A stretch of DNA of 64,000 bases. Source: Asterella californica. Taxonomy: Eukaryota; Streptophyta; Marchantiopsida; Marchantiales; Aytoniaceae. Below are positions 24,101 through 35,093 of the stretch, in pieces. The stretch lies in contig JAYKYS010000009.1 in the NCBI GenBank assembly GCA_036924285.1, forward strand, positions 3,038,001-3,102,000, written 5' to 3'. The notes under the pieces are model-generated. The model had not been told where the DNA came from and searched no databases. It worked only from the letters and a program-made list of their open reading frames with translations. Numbering within the stretch: position 1 is the stretch's first letter; each line of letters opens with the position of its first letter. A program made the translations under genes and the position numbers.

Positions 24101-24795
24101 GTTTGTCTTTCATCATGTCGCATTTGGATTTGGGCGTTTGACCATTCTGCTCTCTGGGAGATGTAGAAGCGGTCCAGCCTGGCTTGGTCTAGTCTGTCTC
24201 CTACTTTACATTGTCTGGTGTAATGTGGACCTGACCTTTGGGATGCTCCCAGCCAACCATCCTCTAGGTCAAGCGATTGTACCAGCGACTGCCATTTTCT
24301 TCTCTTTGTTCCGTGTTGGAGAGCCGTTCTACCTACGCTATCCACCGGTGTTTCTACGCTGTTCCAATCCCCACCGAGGATCCAGTTCCCTGTTGCCCAT
24401 TGCTCGTCCATCCATGCCCACAAGGTGCTTCTCTCTCTCCTCTCGTTTGGTCCGTGTACAGAGACTATGTGTACTGTTCCTTCCTGCGTCTCCAACTCCA
24501 TCCACCGAAGTGTGCCGTCTCCTTTCACGCCTTTGTTGATGATTTTCCAGTCGTTCATTACTATGATTGCTGCTCCTGCTCTCCCTTCGCTCGTGTAATC
24601 TACTAGGTATCTGCCCTGTCTAGCTATTTGGTTTAGGTGGAAATCTGCTCTACTCTCTTGGATCTTCAGCTCTTGTAGTAAAACTATGTCTACCTTTTCC
24701 CCTTGTTTTTTTATCCATCTTTTAACAATTCGCAATCTGTTGGGGTCGCCTAAACCCCTCACGTTCCAGCTTATTATCTTTGTATTCATCATCAT
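21188..24795 (-). pseudogene. LINE ORF2: endonuclease - reverse transcriptase - zf-RVT, broken
   Basis: Start ATG (24795, one of three in a row) lies nine bases after the ORF1 stop. 24795-23848 encodes an exonuclease-endonuclease-phosphatase domain (ISWNVRG near residue 9, E42 in LLQELK, SDHIPII near its end). 23835-22204 encodes RT, with AFLKLDFEKAYDRV and the catalytic FADD in LFADDKGIH. 22258-21188 encodes the C-terminal part, ending in the zf-RVT signature CGRCDRTDENITHCLFECP. It is broken by an in-frame TAG at 23848-23850, a one-base frameshift at about 22240 (inside the CREFVWGK-like segment) and an in-frame TAG at 21557-21559. Frames agree on both sides of each stop. It is non-functional as it stands. 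Confidence 0.93.
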
Positions 24796-24804
24796 GCAGG
24801 ATGC

Positions 24805-26958
24805 TTAGAGTCTCCTCAGCGTTCCAGACGACCTTCCTGCACTTCTGGCGTTCGCAGCAGCTGTTTGATTTTTTGATTCCACCTCTTCCATCTGCACCTC
24901 TTCATCCTTCTGTGCGTTACCCACGCTTGCTATCCCTCTTGTCGCTTCGTCTGACTCCTCGATGTCCTTCCTTGCACCGTCTTCACTGAACATCTGACCT
25001 TCTTCCATTTCAGGGCTGCATGCTGCTTCCATGTCTTGGGTTGTCGCTTCATTTGTCCCACTCTCCTGTTCCGCTTCCAGGTATGCCCCTTGGCCTTCCG
25101 CTCTCCGCTTTCTTTTCTCCTTACTGACTTCCATTGGCTCCTCTGATGTAAGTCTTTGTATTGTGGATGTCGACTTCTCGCTCAGTTCCTCTTCCACCAT
25201 TGTCTTGATACCCTTTGTTATCGTCTCCTTAGTGGGTCGATCGTTTTCTCCTATCATCGTATCAAGAGTTTGTTCTCCCTTCTCTGTATTGGTCTCTCCT
25301 TCTTCCAAGTTTGCCAGTGCTTGAAAGCGATTTGTCTCTGTTGGAGGAGCAGTCCCCTTTTGAACCTCTTTTGCTGATTTCCTCTTCGACGTCTCTACTG
25401 GTGTGAAGTTCTCCGTACTTGTGGTTTTCCCTTGCTCGTTGTGATGCTTGGCTTGCAGCTCTGCTTGTTGTGGATCTGCCCTGTTCGTCGTGTGTCCCTT
25501 CGTGGTTGCTCTCCCATCTTTCTCAGGGCAGTTGCGTGCTAGGTGGCCTCTCTTATGACATGCGAAGCACACATCGGTCATGCTCCTGTAGATAATTTTC
25601 TGTAAGTATGCCCCCTCTCCGTCTTCGTCGTTTACACTCAACACGTCTGGTAATGCATCGTTGAGGTTCAGCAAGAGGCATCCTCTAATGCAAAGATACT
25701 TACATTCACTTGTTTCGTTTGTGATGTATAAGACTTCTCTTATCGTGGATAGCAGTTCCCTCCCGAAGCTTTCGTAATGCGGATGGATATCAGGAAGTTC
25801 GACCCACACTGGAGATTTCTTCGTGTGGATTGCCGAAGGATCGAACGTTGGTTCCCAGGGGAAGGCAAAGACCATATTTCTGCCCATATACAGTGGCGTG
25901 GCCGTCAGGATCTTGTCACGCTGGTCCTCTGTCTCTACCGTGATGAGAAAACATCTCCGGTTTAACATTCGTATCTTCTCCACCGTTATGCCTAGCTCCT
26001 GTGTAAGGATGAAATCGGCCCACTCCTTCACTATATCTCTGGACGGTGTGACATCAACGGTGTATAGGATGAAGGCCCTCTCCTTTAGCATCTGCATTCG
26101 ATTGAGCACCATTTGAGTGCTTATGGTGACCGAGACAACCTTCTGCCCTTCCAGTGCTGGTGTTTTCTTCCTAAGCATGTCGATAGTTGCTCTGTGCTCT
26201 TCCCTTTCCTCCTTTCCGTATTGCCTTCCTTCGTGAATTTCCGGGTAGGGGTCTTTCCTTTTACCCTTTTCTCCCTTGAATCTGCTAATGTTTCTCTTAA
26301 CGCACTCGACTGATGTGATCGCAGATTTCCAGGCACCCTCTACTTGCTGTCTCCGTTTCTCTCTCTCGGCCTTGGCGAGACCCCTGTCGTATGCTGGTTT
26401 CAGGGTTCCCTGTGCGGTAGCTGGTGTTGCTTTCGTCGTGTTGGCATTCTCCGTTTGCTTCTGTTGAGTGTGTTGTGCGTCTTCCTTCTGTTGGTTGGGG
26501 AACGCCTGCTGATGCGCTTGTCTCCCCTCTGTCATGTGCAGCAGCTGATGCACAGTGTTTGTAGGGCTCAGGTGCTGCTGGGTGTTTGGTGTTGGCGTAC
26601 GTTCTGGGTCTCTCCGTGGCGGGATAGTGGGCTCAGACTGCCGCAATGCCGTGTCTCCCAACTGCATCGATTTCTCCCTGCTGTATAACGTTTTCGCAGC
26701 TATCTGCTGTCCCATCATTTCTAATTCTGACATGGCTGCTGCCTTCTGCTTCTTTCTTGCCACCGGTCCACCTCGTTTCGGTTCACTTAGTACTAAGCGC
26801 TTATTTGTAATCTCACTTAGCACTCTCTTGTCTGGTCTTGGGCACGAAATTTCTCGTTCCCGAGTTTGTATCACATTCTCCTTCGCAGTGAAAATAAAAA
26901 TTGGCATGAATTTTCTTTCACTTTCTTCGTCTCTGCTAATCTTCGTTTCCAGCTGCAT
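24805..26958 (-). CDS. LINE ORF1 nucleic-acid-binding protein (717 aa)
   Basis: This uninterrupted ORF starts at ATG 26958. Residues about 270-420 resemble the DUF4283 region of plant LINE and gag-like proteins (RCFLITVETEDQRDKIL, PVWVELPDI). A zinc knuckle CX2CX4HX4C has C464, C467, H472 and C477 (CFACHKRGHLARNC). The long C-terminal tail is rich in Glu, Thr and Lys. In plant L1 elements ORF1 binds the element RNA to form the transposition particle; that role is inferred here. The ORF is intact although ORF2 is broken. Complementary frames on the plus strand here are shadows. Confidence 0.88.
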   Translation of the reverse strand: MQLETKISRDEESERKFMPIFIFTAKENVIQTREREISCPRPDKRVLSEITNKRLVLSEPKRGGPVARKKQKAAAMSELEMMGQQIAAKTLYSREKSMQLGDTALRQSEPTIPPRRDPERTPTPNTQQHLSPTNTVHQLLHMTEGRQAHQQAFPNQQKEDAQHTQQKQTENANTTKATPATAQGTLKPAYDRGLAKAEREKRRQQVEGAWKSAITSVECVKRNISRFKGEKGKRKDPYPEIHEGRQYGKEEREEHRATIDMLRKKTPALEGQKVVSVTISTQMVLNRMQMLKERAFILYTVDVTPSRDIVKEWADFILTQELGITVEKIRMLNRRCFLITVETEDQRDKILTATPLYMGRNMVFAFPWEPTFDPSAIHTKKSPVWVELPDIHPHYESFGRELLSTIREVLYITNETSECKYLCIRGCLLLNLNDALPDVLSVNDEDGEGAYLQKIIYRSMTDVCFACHKRGHLARNCPEKDGRATTKGHTTNRADPQQAELQAKHHNEQGKTTSTENFTPVETSKRKSAKEVQKGTAPPTETNRFQALANLEEGETNTEKGEQTLDTMIGENDRPTKETITKGIKTMVEEELSEKSTSTIQRLTSEEPMEVSKEKRKRRAEGQGAYLEAEQESGTNEATTQDMEAACSPEMEEGQMFSEDGARKDIEESDEATRGIASVGNAQKDEEVQMEEVESKNQTAAANARSAGRSSGTLRRL

Positions 26959-27184
26959 TCCCCTGGATGACGCGTATCCTTCTCGTTCTCAAATTCGTTG
27001 AGAGTGTCCTCCTCGAATTCGCACTACGAATTCGAGGAGACCTAAATCCCAGTTCTCGACTTCGCTCTACGTCGTGGTGACCACCATAGCCCACAAATAT
27101 GTGATTATCGAAATCTCGACGTTCTCAGACACCGCTAAACACGGACGCTAGACGACAAACCCATCCTCCCCACTCGTTCCCCTC
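26959..27184 (-). promoter_or_regulatory. LINE 5' UTR / internal promoter region
   Basis: This 226-bp GC-richer leader lies between the target duplication and ORF1. It holds a perfect 13-bp inverted repeat, CTCCTCGAATTCG (27009-27021) against 27027-27039 with loop CACTA. An internal RNA polymerase II promoter is expected here from LINE biology, but no motif was identified. Confidence 0.6.
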
Positions 27185-27197
27185 AGCTAAACGAAAC

Positions 27198-28422
27198 TAG
27201 AGTCGGTGTAAACTGATTATCGATGATAAATCCCGCCGTTAATGTTGTGGCGCTTGTGGTTATGTGAACATTAATGCTTGATTTTCATGAAACAATAAAC
27301 CGTTCGTATATTGGGCCTTCTTGATGAGTATACGTGGGTCTGACATACATGCAGTTGATGATGTTGCACAGCACGAGACATAGCCCATAGGAATTCAAAG
27401 CGGGGAGTGAAAGAGACACATCAGTAGGTGGCCGGTATCCTTATGGCACATCCGATCGTTATCGCGTTCTCAAACTGCCGTAAAGCCTCTACTCTTCACG
27501 GCCGCTACGGTAGGTTTGACAGAACTGTCAGACGTACCCGTCCCATCAACTCAATGAACCGGGAGAGTTCGTAAAGACGTAAGCTCAGCGCCGGCGCGCT
27601 ATCAAGATTTCAAAGCTGCAGGTATGAGAAGTTTGTGAATTATCCGCGGAATAAAGTCGTTATAGCACTTTGCAGTTCATGTCGTCAAAACAATAAATGG
27701 TCAACCTAACCAAGTTGACTTTGAATAAAACAGAACCCGTTCACGAGAATGCCGCTTCGTCCTCCCATGCGGAAGAATCCATTGATCTCCGAAGTTTGAG
27801 TAATGCTTACAAACCTTTCAGTCACCGAATGAATTATGGATAATTTATGGACAGATTTTAGTAATTTATTAATAACTTTTTTTCAAAGAAGAGTTAAGTA
27901 ATATCTTAAAACTTCAGTAAAAAACTGTTGTTTTTACTCCGGAGGATGTAGTTCATCTAGTTTTTTGGAGCTCGAGCGAGTTTTTGGAGTTTTTGGAGCT
28001 TATGGGTTTATAATTTTATTTTGATATATCACACCTATTTTTATTTTGTGCTTATATTTATATATTTCTCAATAAATGTTTATATTGTAAGAAAAATCTC
28101 TGAAGCTAAACTGGCATGCATATTGTAAACCAGTGAAAGATTCTATAACAAGCATATTATTTGAGGTACCATATTGGCGGATCAATATTATCTCAATTTT
28201 GCGAGGTCAAGATTATTTTTAAAAGGAATGGTTTTGTCAAGTTCAACCGTAAAAAGAATAAATTTACTAGAACATCATGTAAACCAGTTTGCTTTGACAT
28301 GTGAAAATCTATTATTCACGTCTTCTATGTACAAGACTCGATATTTCCGAGAACTAGGGTAATGTTAGTTAGTCTTTGGAAAGTTAAAAATCTACGTGGT
28401 CTAAGATATGGATGAAGAGCCT
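27198..28422. other. Spacer downstream of LINE flank
   Basis: No gene is recognised. 27360-27640 has higher GC and partly open minus-strand frames but no motif I can name. 27830-28380 is AT-rich. Confidence 0.45.
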
Positions 28423-28756
28423 TTAAACCCCACCTCTTGGTATAAAAGGGTTACAGATGGAATATTCCTCTTAGATTCTTTATTTGAATTCAAAATCCTT
28501 CTCCAAAATCTAGCACCCAGAAAAGCTTAGAATTTAACAAACTGGGTTCTGATAATGCTTGGATGAAAATCAAATTTTTTTTTTGCAAAAATGTAGCACT
28601 TTCTAACGCTATCTATCACGTCAACAACAGAGATCAGACTCAAACATTATGAAAAGACGCAGTTTGTTCTGGGTGATCCAGAGGTCTGTCTTTCACGTCT
28701 GTGCATGTCAAAAAATGAGGAGTCTAGGTAACCAGACCATAAATATCAGGAGCGGG
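28423..28756 (+). repeat. Dispersed repeat R1, copy 2
   Basis: This is the same repeat as 8001-8358, same orientation, with GGTATAAAAGGG near its start and AGGAGCGGGG at its end. Differences are many substitutions and small indels, so both copies are old. Confidence 0.75.
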
Positions 28757-28808
28757 GGAGTGGTTTAGTATTGTAAAACCTCAGAGTGGTTAAAAACGAT
28801 AAAACATG

Positions 28809-30384
28809 TCACGTCAGTTTGGCACCTCGGCTAGGTTGACCGAGTGCGGAGTGATTAATCCCGGTAGAGTCGTTACTGCCGTTAAGACGAGTTCTTGGGA
28901 TAACCCACTAGGGGCATCGCATGTAGGGCTTGGAGGCCTTAGTTCTTCGAGTTGAGCCTTCAAGCTCCTAGCTATGGTGGATAGTCTTGGTGAGTGCAAT
29001 CTGGATTCTCTACGAGCACAGAGTGGATTTGGCTCGACTTTATTGATTGTTTAGTGCCGATTGGCATGGTGGAGTGACTACATACCGTTTATCACTCGAA
29101 GAACTCGAATTGCGAGGTCTGATTGAGAGCTTTCAAGTCGCGGATTTCTGCCGGTGGTATCTCCGGAGTTTGCAGATCGTTGGTACTTTCAATTTGCGGG
29201 TGCACGCGCATGGAGTAGTTATTTTTGGTGTTGTGGTTGATCGTTGTGCGGATTAGTACTATATGGACATGTTCTTGATCAAATTGGTAGTGAGGTAATG
29301 CGAAAGTGCTGCTGGAATTTCCTGTGACAAATTTTGAGATCAATTTGAGGTCGGCAGAAGTGCGTCGGTGGATGTCAAGTAGGCGTGGGTCAGTAATTTT
29401 TGGTGCTGAAGAGTGCGATAGGTGTGCGCTGAGAAGACAATTTCAACGCATCAAAAATCAGCTGATTTGGTGAAGGATCGAAGGAGTTACAAGGAGAAGA
29501 AGGTCACGGTTGGTCCAAAATCTGACGTAATCTAGCATGCGAGTGCCAATTTGACAGATTTTGACCTTGTGGAGTGTGTTTTTGACCTATTTTGCTGTTT
29601 TGGGTTGTGTTCTCTTCATGTGCGGCCTTCTTGTGTAGTATGATCCGAGTTCTACTCTATTCCAAGCGGAGCGGAGAGTGAGCGGGAGTGTCGCGACGTG
29701 AGTGCGTGTAGAGAAGCAGAGGTGCGTGAGTGCAGAGACGTGAGGAGCGGAGTGCGAGAGTGCGGAGACAGAGCAGAGCCCGAGGCCGAGCTCACCGCAA
29801 GTCAGCTTGCTAGCGTGCGTGAGAGAGATATGCAAGCTTTCAGTTGTGTGGGAAGTGTAAAACCAGCAGGTCATCCATCCCAACACTATTTCTTGAGCTT
29901 GCACACTTAACTCTGCAGTTCTTAGCTTTGACTTTACCACTAGATCAATAGCTCTTGGTGTCTTCCAGGGATGCGTGCAAGTATTTATGGACTTGTTTAA
30001 GGTAGTATGAGACCTTCTCGCACGTTCCTCGAGGAGTGGTAAGGCGACCCTATAGTACTAAGAGAAGGAGTCGTTGAGGTAGTGTTTGTCTACACCGTAG
30101 AGATGCGTATGAAGGGAGTTGGTGGCAGTTGTCTTAGGTGAGTTAGTAGAGCTACCACGTAGATAATTTTGGAGCTACTAGAGGTGTGGATATCTAGTTA
30201 GTGATCTTAGGTATAAGTTATCATAGTTGGTGATCATATATTGTGCATGTGATCATCAAAGAGGAGGCGTCAGTCGGAGTGAGGTTGGGTTTCTCAATAT
30301 GTGAATGTTTGAGTGTGGAGGGTTATCGTTTGGACTTCTTGTTGTTGGAACCCCTCCATATTCTGCTTCATGTTTGTACGCCGT
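28809..30384 (+). other. Presumed 5' part (LTR/leader) of element A
   Basis: No ORF with a recognisable domain is seen. 29650-29830 is GC-rich with repeated GAGTGCG, GAGCGGAG and GTGCGTGAG words. The end CCGT (30381-30384) is the left target duplication of the solo LTR. Confidence 0.35.
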
Positions 30385-31757
30385 TGTCGGAGTGTGATCC
30401 GTCTACCTAGGAAAGCGCCGGGCTTCTGGCTGTGGTTGTTTACTCAAGAGGTTGGCTTTCAGGTCACAACAGGAGCTATAAACACTCACACAGGAGTGTA
30501 GGATCCTCTGATATGCTCAAAAAGCGAAATTTAGGTCTCACTGGTAGTAATAGGCTTAAGCGGTGAACTTTGACACTCAAAGAGAGGAAAACTATGAAGG
30601 TTTAGACTTCTAAACTTCCCCTACATGTAAATGAGGCACTACTGAACATACACACGAAGTTTCAGCCTGAGATTGAATTCTAGCACCAAGCTGTTGACAG
30701 AAAAGTTCTGAATAAGAGAATTATGGCAATTTCTGGTACCTAGACAGCTATTCAGACATAGAACAGAGAATTGGCTCGATGAATTTCAAATCTTCTCACA
30801 GTATTTGAAGTCTACAGGATGCTGAACATCCCTGTGAAGTTGGGACTCCTGATTGTTTGTAGAACTCCAGATCTCCTTCTCTAAAGTCGCTGCTCTAGAT
30901 TAAGAGCTTTTCAGACCCCCTCTGCTTCAGCGGCCGCCCTGAATTACTCAATCACTCAAATGGTTCGAAACTTTTTGGACAGTCGTAGCCCTCCTGACAG
31001 TGAACGCAACCACGAAGTTTTGATGTGATTTCCTAAATTCTGCTGCAATTGGCACTGAAAACCCCAAAATCAACAAAAGTGATGCAGTTTTGGCACAATC
31101 CGAACATCAATTGGGCATAACTCCTTGTTTATTGATCCAAATCGAGCAAAAATTTCACTGACAGTGCTTGGCACGACGAGCTCTCTCTTCCTGTGCTCTC
31201 AGATTTCGATGATACCTCACCAATTGCTCGAACTCTCCTCTAGAGCTCTATTTCTAAACTTAGAGTTTTACAAAAGACAAAAATAGACCAATGGGAGTTC
31301 ATAGCTCCACTTGACTGTCCTTTTGTGCCTTAAACTACCTGGTAACTTATCTACACTCATAAGCTACCACGTCAAGCCCCCTAGAGTGCCAGCGTAAAAC
31401 TTAAACTATCTAAAATGACACATAGCCCCGAAAAATAACTTAAATTAGCTAGAGAGCGTGCATGGGCGACAAGTAAGTACAACCCATGAGCTCAAACCCC
31501 TATCAGCATGGAAACCCTAAGTTATGTACATTGAACCTTATAGACAAGTAAGAAGTCACTTGCACAAGCGCACAAATGCTTGAACAAGATAACTAACATA
31601 CTATCAGCCTACTAGGACTCAAAATAGTGTTAACACCGTATGCAAAGGTGTCAAACATATACATAAAGGACTAGAAGTAATATGAGCTAACTTGTAGAAC
31701 TACCAAACCTAAGCGTCGGAGTAGAAGTCAAGCATGTAGCCGCCAAGTAGCGCGACA
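30385..31757 (-). repeat. Solo LTR of family B
   Basis: The 1373-bp sequence begins TGTCGGAGTG and ends GCGACA on the plus strand, the complement of the element B LTR. Exact 4-bp direct repeats CCGT flank it (30381-30384 and 31758-31761), and the flanks show no element interior. It therefore arose by recombination between the LTRs of a former minus-oriented element. Relative to the B LTR it has roughly 90 bp extra near 31500-31620, shared with the LTR at 59095-60486. Confidence 0.92.
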
Positions 31758-34073
31758 CCGTGTTTACTTATGTTGGCGTTTGATTTTTGCAATGATTTCA
31801 CTTCAGTGTGATGTCGGTAATGAGACTGGAGTTGCGGACCAGTCAGACTGTCTTTGTTTCTCTCACGGTGAGGTTGGACTGACGACAAACATACAGTGAG
31901 AGGTTACCTGTGGTGATGACAGGTACATATTGTCCTTATCTTGACCGTCCTAGTAAGGGATATGTGAGCTCAGTAAGAGCGGGGTTAGACAAGTTGTGGT
32001 TACGGTGGTGACGAGGATTTCGATATTCTGGTTGGAGAGTATATTCACGAGATTCTATCATCACGGAGTTCTCGAGAGGTTCTAATAGAGACTTCTCGGA
32101 CAGTGGGTATACAAGGAGTGGGGTGAGGTATCAAATACCTTCACCATTGTCGTCCGTTGTTCCAGAGGACGAGTCAGACGTAGATAGTGCGTTTTCTAAG
32201 GGTGAGTCTAGTATCACCGCATCGTTGCTGTGGGACATGGATGAAATCTATGGGATCACGAAGGGGCCTCGACAATACTCGAGTATAGTGGGTACCATTG
32301 AGCTGGATGACTTCATCTAGGAGTTGACAGTTGGTACGATTTGCAGGAGATGTGAAATCCACAGTTGTTCACACCCTTCATGACGTTGTCGAGGTGAGAG
32401 TTTCCTGGGAAGGACGAACCTTCTAGCTGTGATACGATCGTGAAGAGGAGGGCGAAAACCACACACGGAATATGGACCGTAAGAGAACACACCACCACGA
32501 TTTCGATCCGATCAAGATAAAACACACGGCGTGCAAGTAGATCTTTAACTCCAGATCATGCAGATTGAAAAGCTCATGCTCAAGGACTCAGAATATCAAA
32601 AAACTGCTCCTGTGAAGCACCAGCGCGTTCATCTAGAAGCTTCTCGTTTTCTTTTCAGAAAAGTATGCGTACAAGTTGTAGGTCTCCTCTCTACTCGATT
32701 CTGTCTACAAAGCTCAATCTCTCGATGTCAAAAACTCTGACCAGTCAGAAAATCTCTTCAGACGTAACCTCTGTGTAAAATTTCTCTCCTCAGTTCTACT
32801 GTTTCTCTCTACTCGATAGTCTCCGCACGGTAAACTCAACACTGCTCGATGATCGACAAACTGCGATAATGCGATAATGGGATGAGAATTCTCTCTCTCC
32901 GGAGTACATCCCTCTGGGTTTTCCTCCACCCTACGTAACCTTCAGTGTCACCTGGCAGGGGTAAAAGACGCCCTAAACAGATGGCAGCAGAAAAATAAAT
33001 CACTGATAAAAAATCTACACGTAAGAAGACTATTTCACTAAGCTTCGCAGGTTCATCTGTACGGATGGCCACCGAGTCGGTCGTTTAGTCAGCATTTGAC
33101 ACCTCCATCCGAAGTAACTCCACCACGGCTACCTTTGGCCACCAGAATCACCTCGTTCTGACACGTGGAGCCCGAGTTATCATCATTGTCGTTTCTCGAC
33201 CCCCTTAAACTTCGAAGTGCCGTAAGTATTGCCTCAGGTATCAGTTTCACTTGATTTTTCGACCCAAGTGAATAATATTTCGAACTCTGCATTTTTCTAC
33301 AAAAGAATTGGTACCGACTTGGAGTATCTTTGATGCCATCTCGCTACCCAGGACTTAGAGGGTCGCAACCGAATTCGTACTAATTATCCCGACAACCCGA
33401 AGGTGAGAGGTCCATTTCGAAACCCGGTGGTAATCTCCCTCTAGCATCCACACTAGGTGACTGCACTAGTGCAGCGGTAGACGGAGGCGTCCCGCATTCA
33501 CGGTATGTTTAAGGGACATCTAGTGTCCCGCCCCTAGGCAACTTGGTGCTCCTCATATTCCCCCGAAGGGGCCAGCCTACTCCAAGCCGGTTGTGAGTCT
33601 GAAGAGATTTGATCCGGAGACCTCCTCCCTACAAGTTTCTCAGCTACACCACGGAAGCTGATCTCACAACTGGTTTTGAAGACCAGTTTCTAAGCTAATA
33701 TGCTAGAAAGCAACGGTATTTCATCTTTCCTTTGCTAACACGAAGTGCCATAACTTTCTCTAGAAATGCTCTTTTTGTACATTTCGAATTTTAAACAAAT
33801 ACTACATACTACAATCTACATGAGGAAAATCTAAAAGATATTTTTCGAACTCACTCAGATTTATGATAAATTTCCCGGTATCAGAAATCTTGTAGAAGAA
33901 CCCCAAGTAACTTTTCGCGTGCAACTCCGTTTGTAACTTTTGAACATACCACGGTGATCAGCGCGACGAGACCTACGCCGTGGTGTTTTCAGATTTTAGA
34001 ATGCTCACTTCCTCCAGAATCGACTTCTCTGAGGTCTTAACTTCACTCAGAGAGACTAACTTCTAACTGAGAG
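31758..34073 (+). other. Presumed leader region of element A
   Basis: A short open frame (32123-32320, 65 codons) has no recognisable domain. The rest is closed. A possible SINE lies at 33400-33680. Confidence 0.35.
33400..33680 (-). mobile_element. Possible tRNA-derived SINE
   Basis: On the minus strand TGGTGTAGCTGAG resembles a polymerase III A box, and about 22 bases after it GGATCAAATCTC resembles a B box (GGTTCGANTCC). An inverted pair CTCACAACTGG/CCGGTTGTGAG brackets the region. No poly(A) tail or target duplication was found, so this is tentative. Confidence 0.3.
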
Positions 34074-35093
34074 GTGAATTATTCACTATGTGGAATAATT
34101 CACATCACGACAACGTGGAAGGGTTTGTTCCAACACTTGGAGGGACCGTCGATGAACGATTATCATGAGTTCAGGCGAGATTACAACGTGGAGATTGAGT
34201 TGTGGAGACAACATTGGTCTCCTAACTACGTTTCTATCACTACTGGTGTAGTTTCAAGAGGCGTAGCACTTGCGAGTTCAGTTGTCAGTAGCAGTGATAC
34301 ATCCTCGGGTGACAGAGTACCTACTACCGATGGTGCGTCCACTAGTAGTGGAGCAGGCGGTAGTATGAGTGAGGTTTAACCATGTGGTTCAGTTCTTCCA
34401 ATGTTTGAAGAAAAAGTATCAAGGTGTGCAGACCGACAAGTTGAGGAGTCTGCTAGAGTTCCAACGGAAGACTGGAGAGAGCCTACGTGAGACGTTTACT
34501 TGCATGAGGCGGTTGATCAGCGTTACCTATGGGATGACGGAAGCACGATCCAGTTTTGGTACAAGATAATGGATCGAGAGATGCGTAAGAGAGTCAGAGA
34601 TGCGACTCTCCTTAGAGACACTGTTTCGACATTGGCGGTTGTCTTTGGTCTAGCTGAGCGGATTAAGCTCAACATGGTGGAGGAGAGGGTGGTGATTGCT
34701 GGGTTCAGCAGGGAGGCATCACATGATACGACCACCTCTTCTCGAGGATCACATGTTACGCAACAGCGTGGTGGTGGTGGTGGTAAGGATAGTGTTGAAC
34801 AGTCACGATCCCAAGGAGGTGTTGGAGGACCTGGTGGACAAAAGCTCATGCCGTCTTTCTCTAGTCATCAGCAAGTGGGTCCTTGCTGGACGTGTGATGG
34901 TCCTCATCAGCAGAAGAAGTGTCCATAGAGGAGAGCTGGTTATGAGATGTCTCGGACGTCTCAAGTAATGTCTATGTAGTGTGAGCATTGCGAGTGACCA
35001 GATCACAATAGTGACTGTTGTTTTGATCTCCACCTCGAGCTATGGCAAAGGAAGACTGATCGTGGACGAGGTGGAGGAGCTCAAGGAGACCGT
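34074..35093 (+). pseudogene. Element A gag fragment with zinc knuckles
   Basis: Overlapping frames encode a retrotransposon gag: about 34380-34560 (VVQFFQCLKKKYQGV, TGESLRETFTCMRRL) continuing in another frame to 34928, with CWTCDGPHQQKKC (CX2CX3HX4C) near its end. After a TAG at 34926-34928 the same frame continues to a second Cys-His cluster (CEHC..DHNSDC, 34981-35016) that itself contains a stop, and to an Arg-Gly tract. Gag binds the element RNA and forms particles. Frameshifts and stops show decay. It is cut at 35093 by element B. Confidence 0.65.

Larger units (their letters stand above)
20372..27184 (-). mobile_element. L1-type LINE, full length, with poly(A) and target duplication
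   Basis: On the minus strand the order is a 5' UTR (27184-26959), ORF1 (26958-24805), ORF2 (24795-21188, broken), a 3' region and an 18-base poly(A) tail (poly-T at 20372-20389). The 13-bp flanks 20359-20371 (AGCTAAACAAAAC) and 27185-27197 (AGCTAAACGAAAC) match at 12 of 13 positions and are a target-site duplication. Target-primed insertion is expected for such elements. Total length is 6813 bp. Confidence 0.93.

Noticed and set aside
20391..27001. Many plus-strand open frames across the LINE (for example 21594-22187, 23102-23545, 23564-24091)
   Set aside because: They are antisense shadows of LINE ORF1 and ORF2, with no domain features of their own.
29587..29940. 117-codon minus-strand frame in the GC-rich GAGTGCG tract
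   Set aside because: Low-complexity repeat translation with no family features.
34369..34928. Considered as a host zinc-finger gene
   Set aside because: Gag-like helices, CCHC and an Arg-Gly tract, continuation after element B, and later protease-like motif fit a retroelement.
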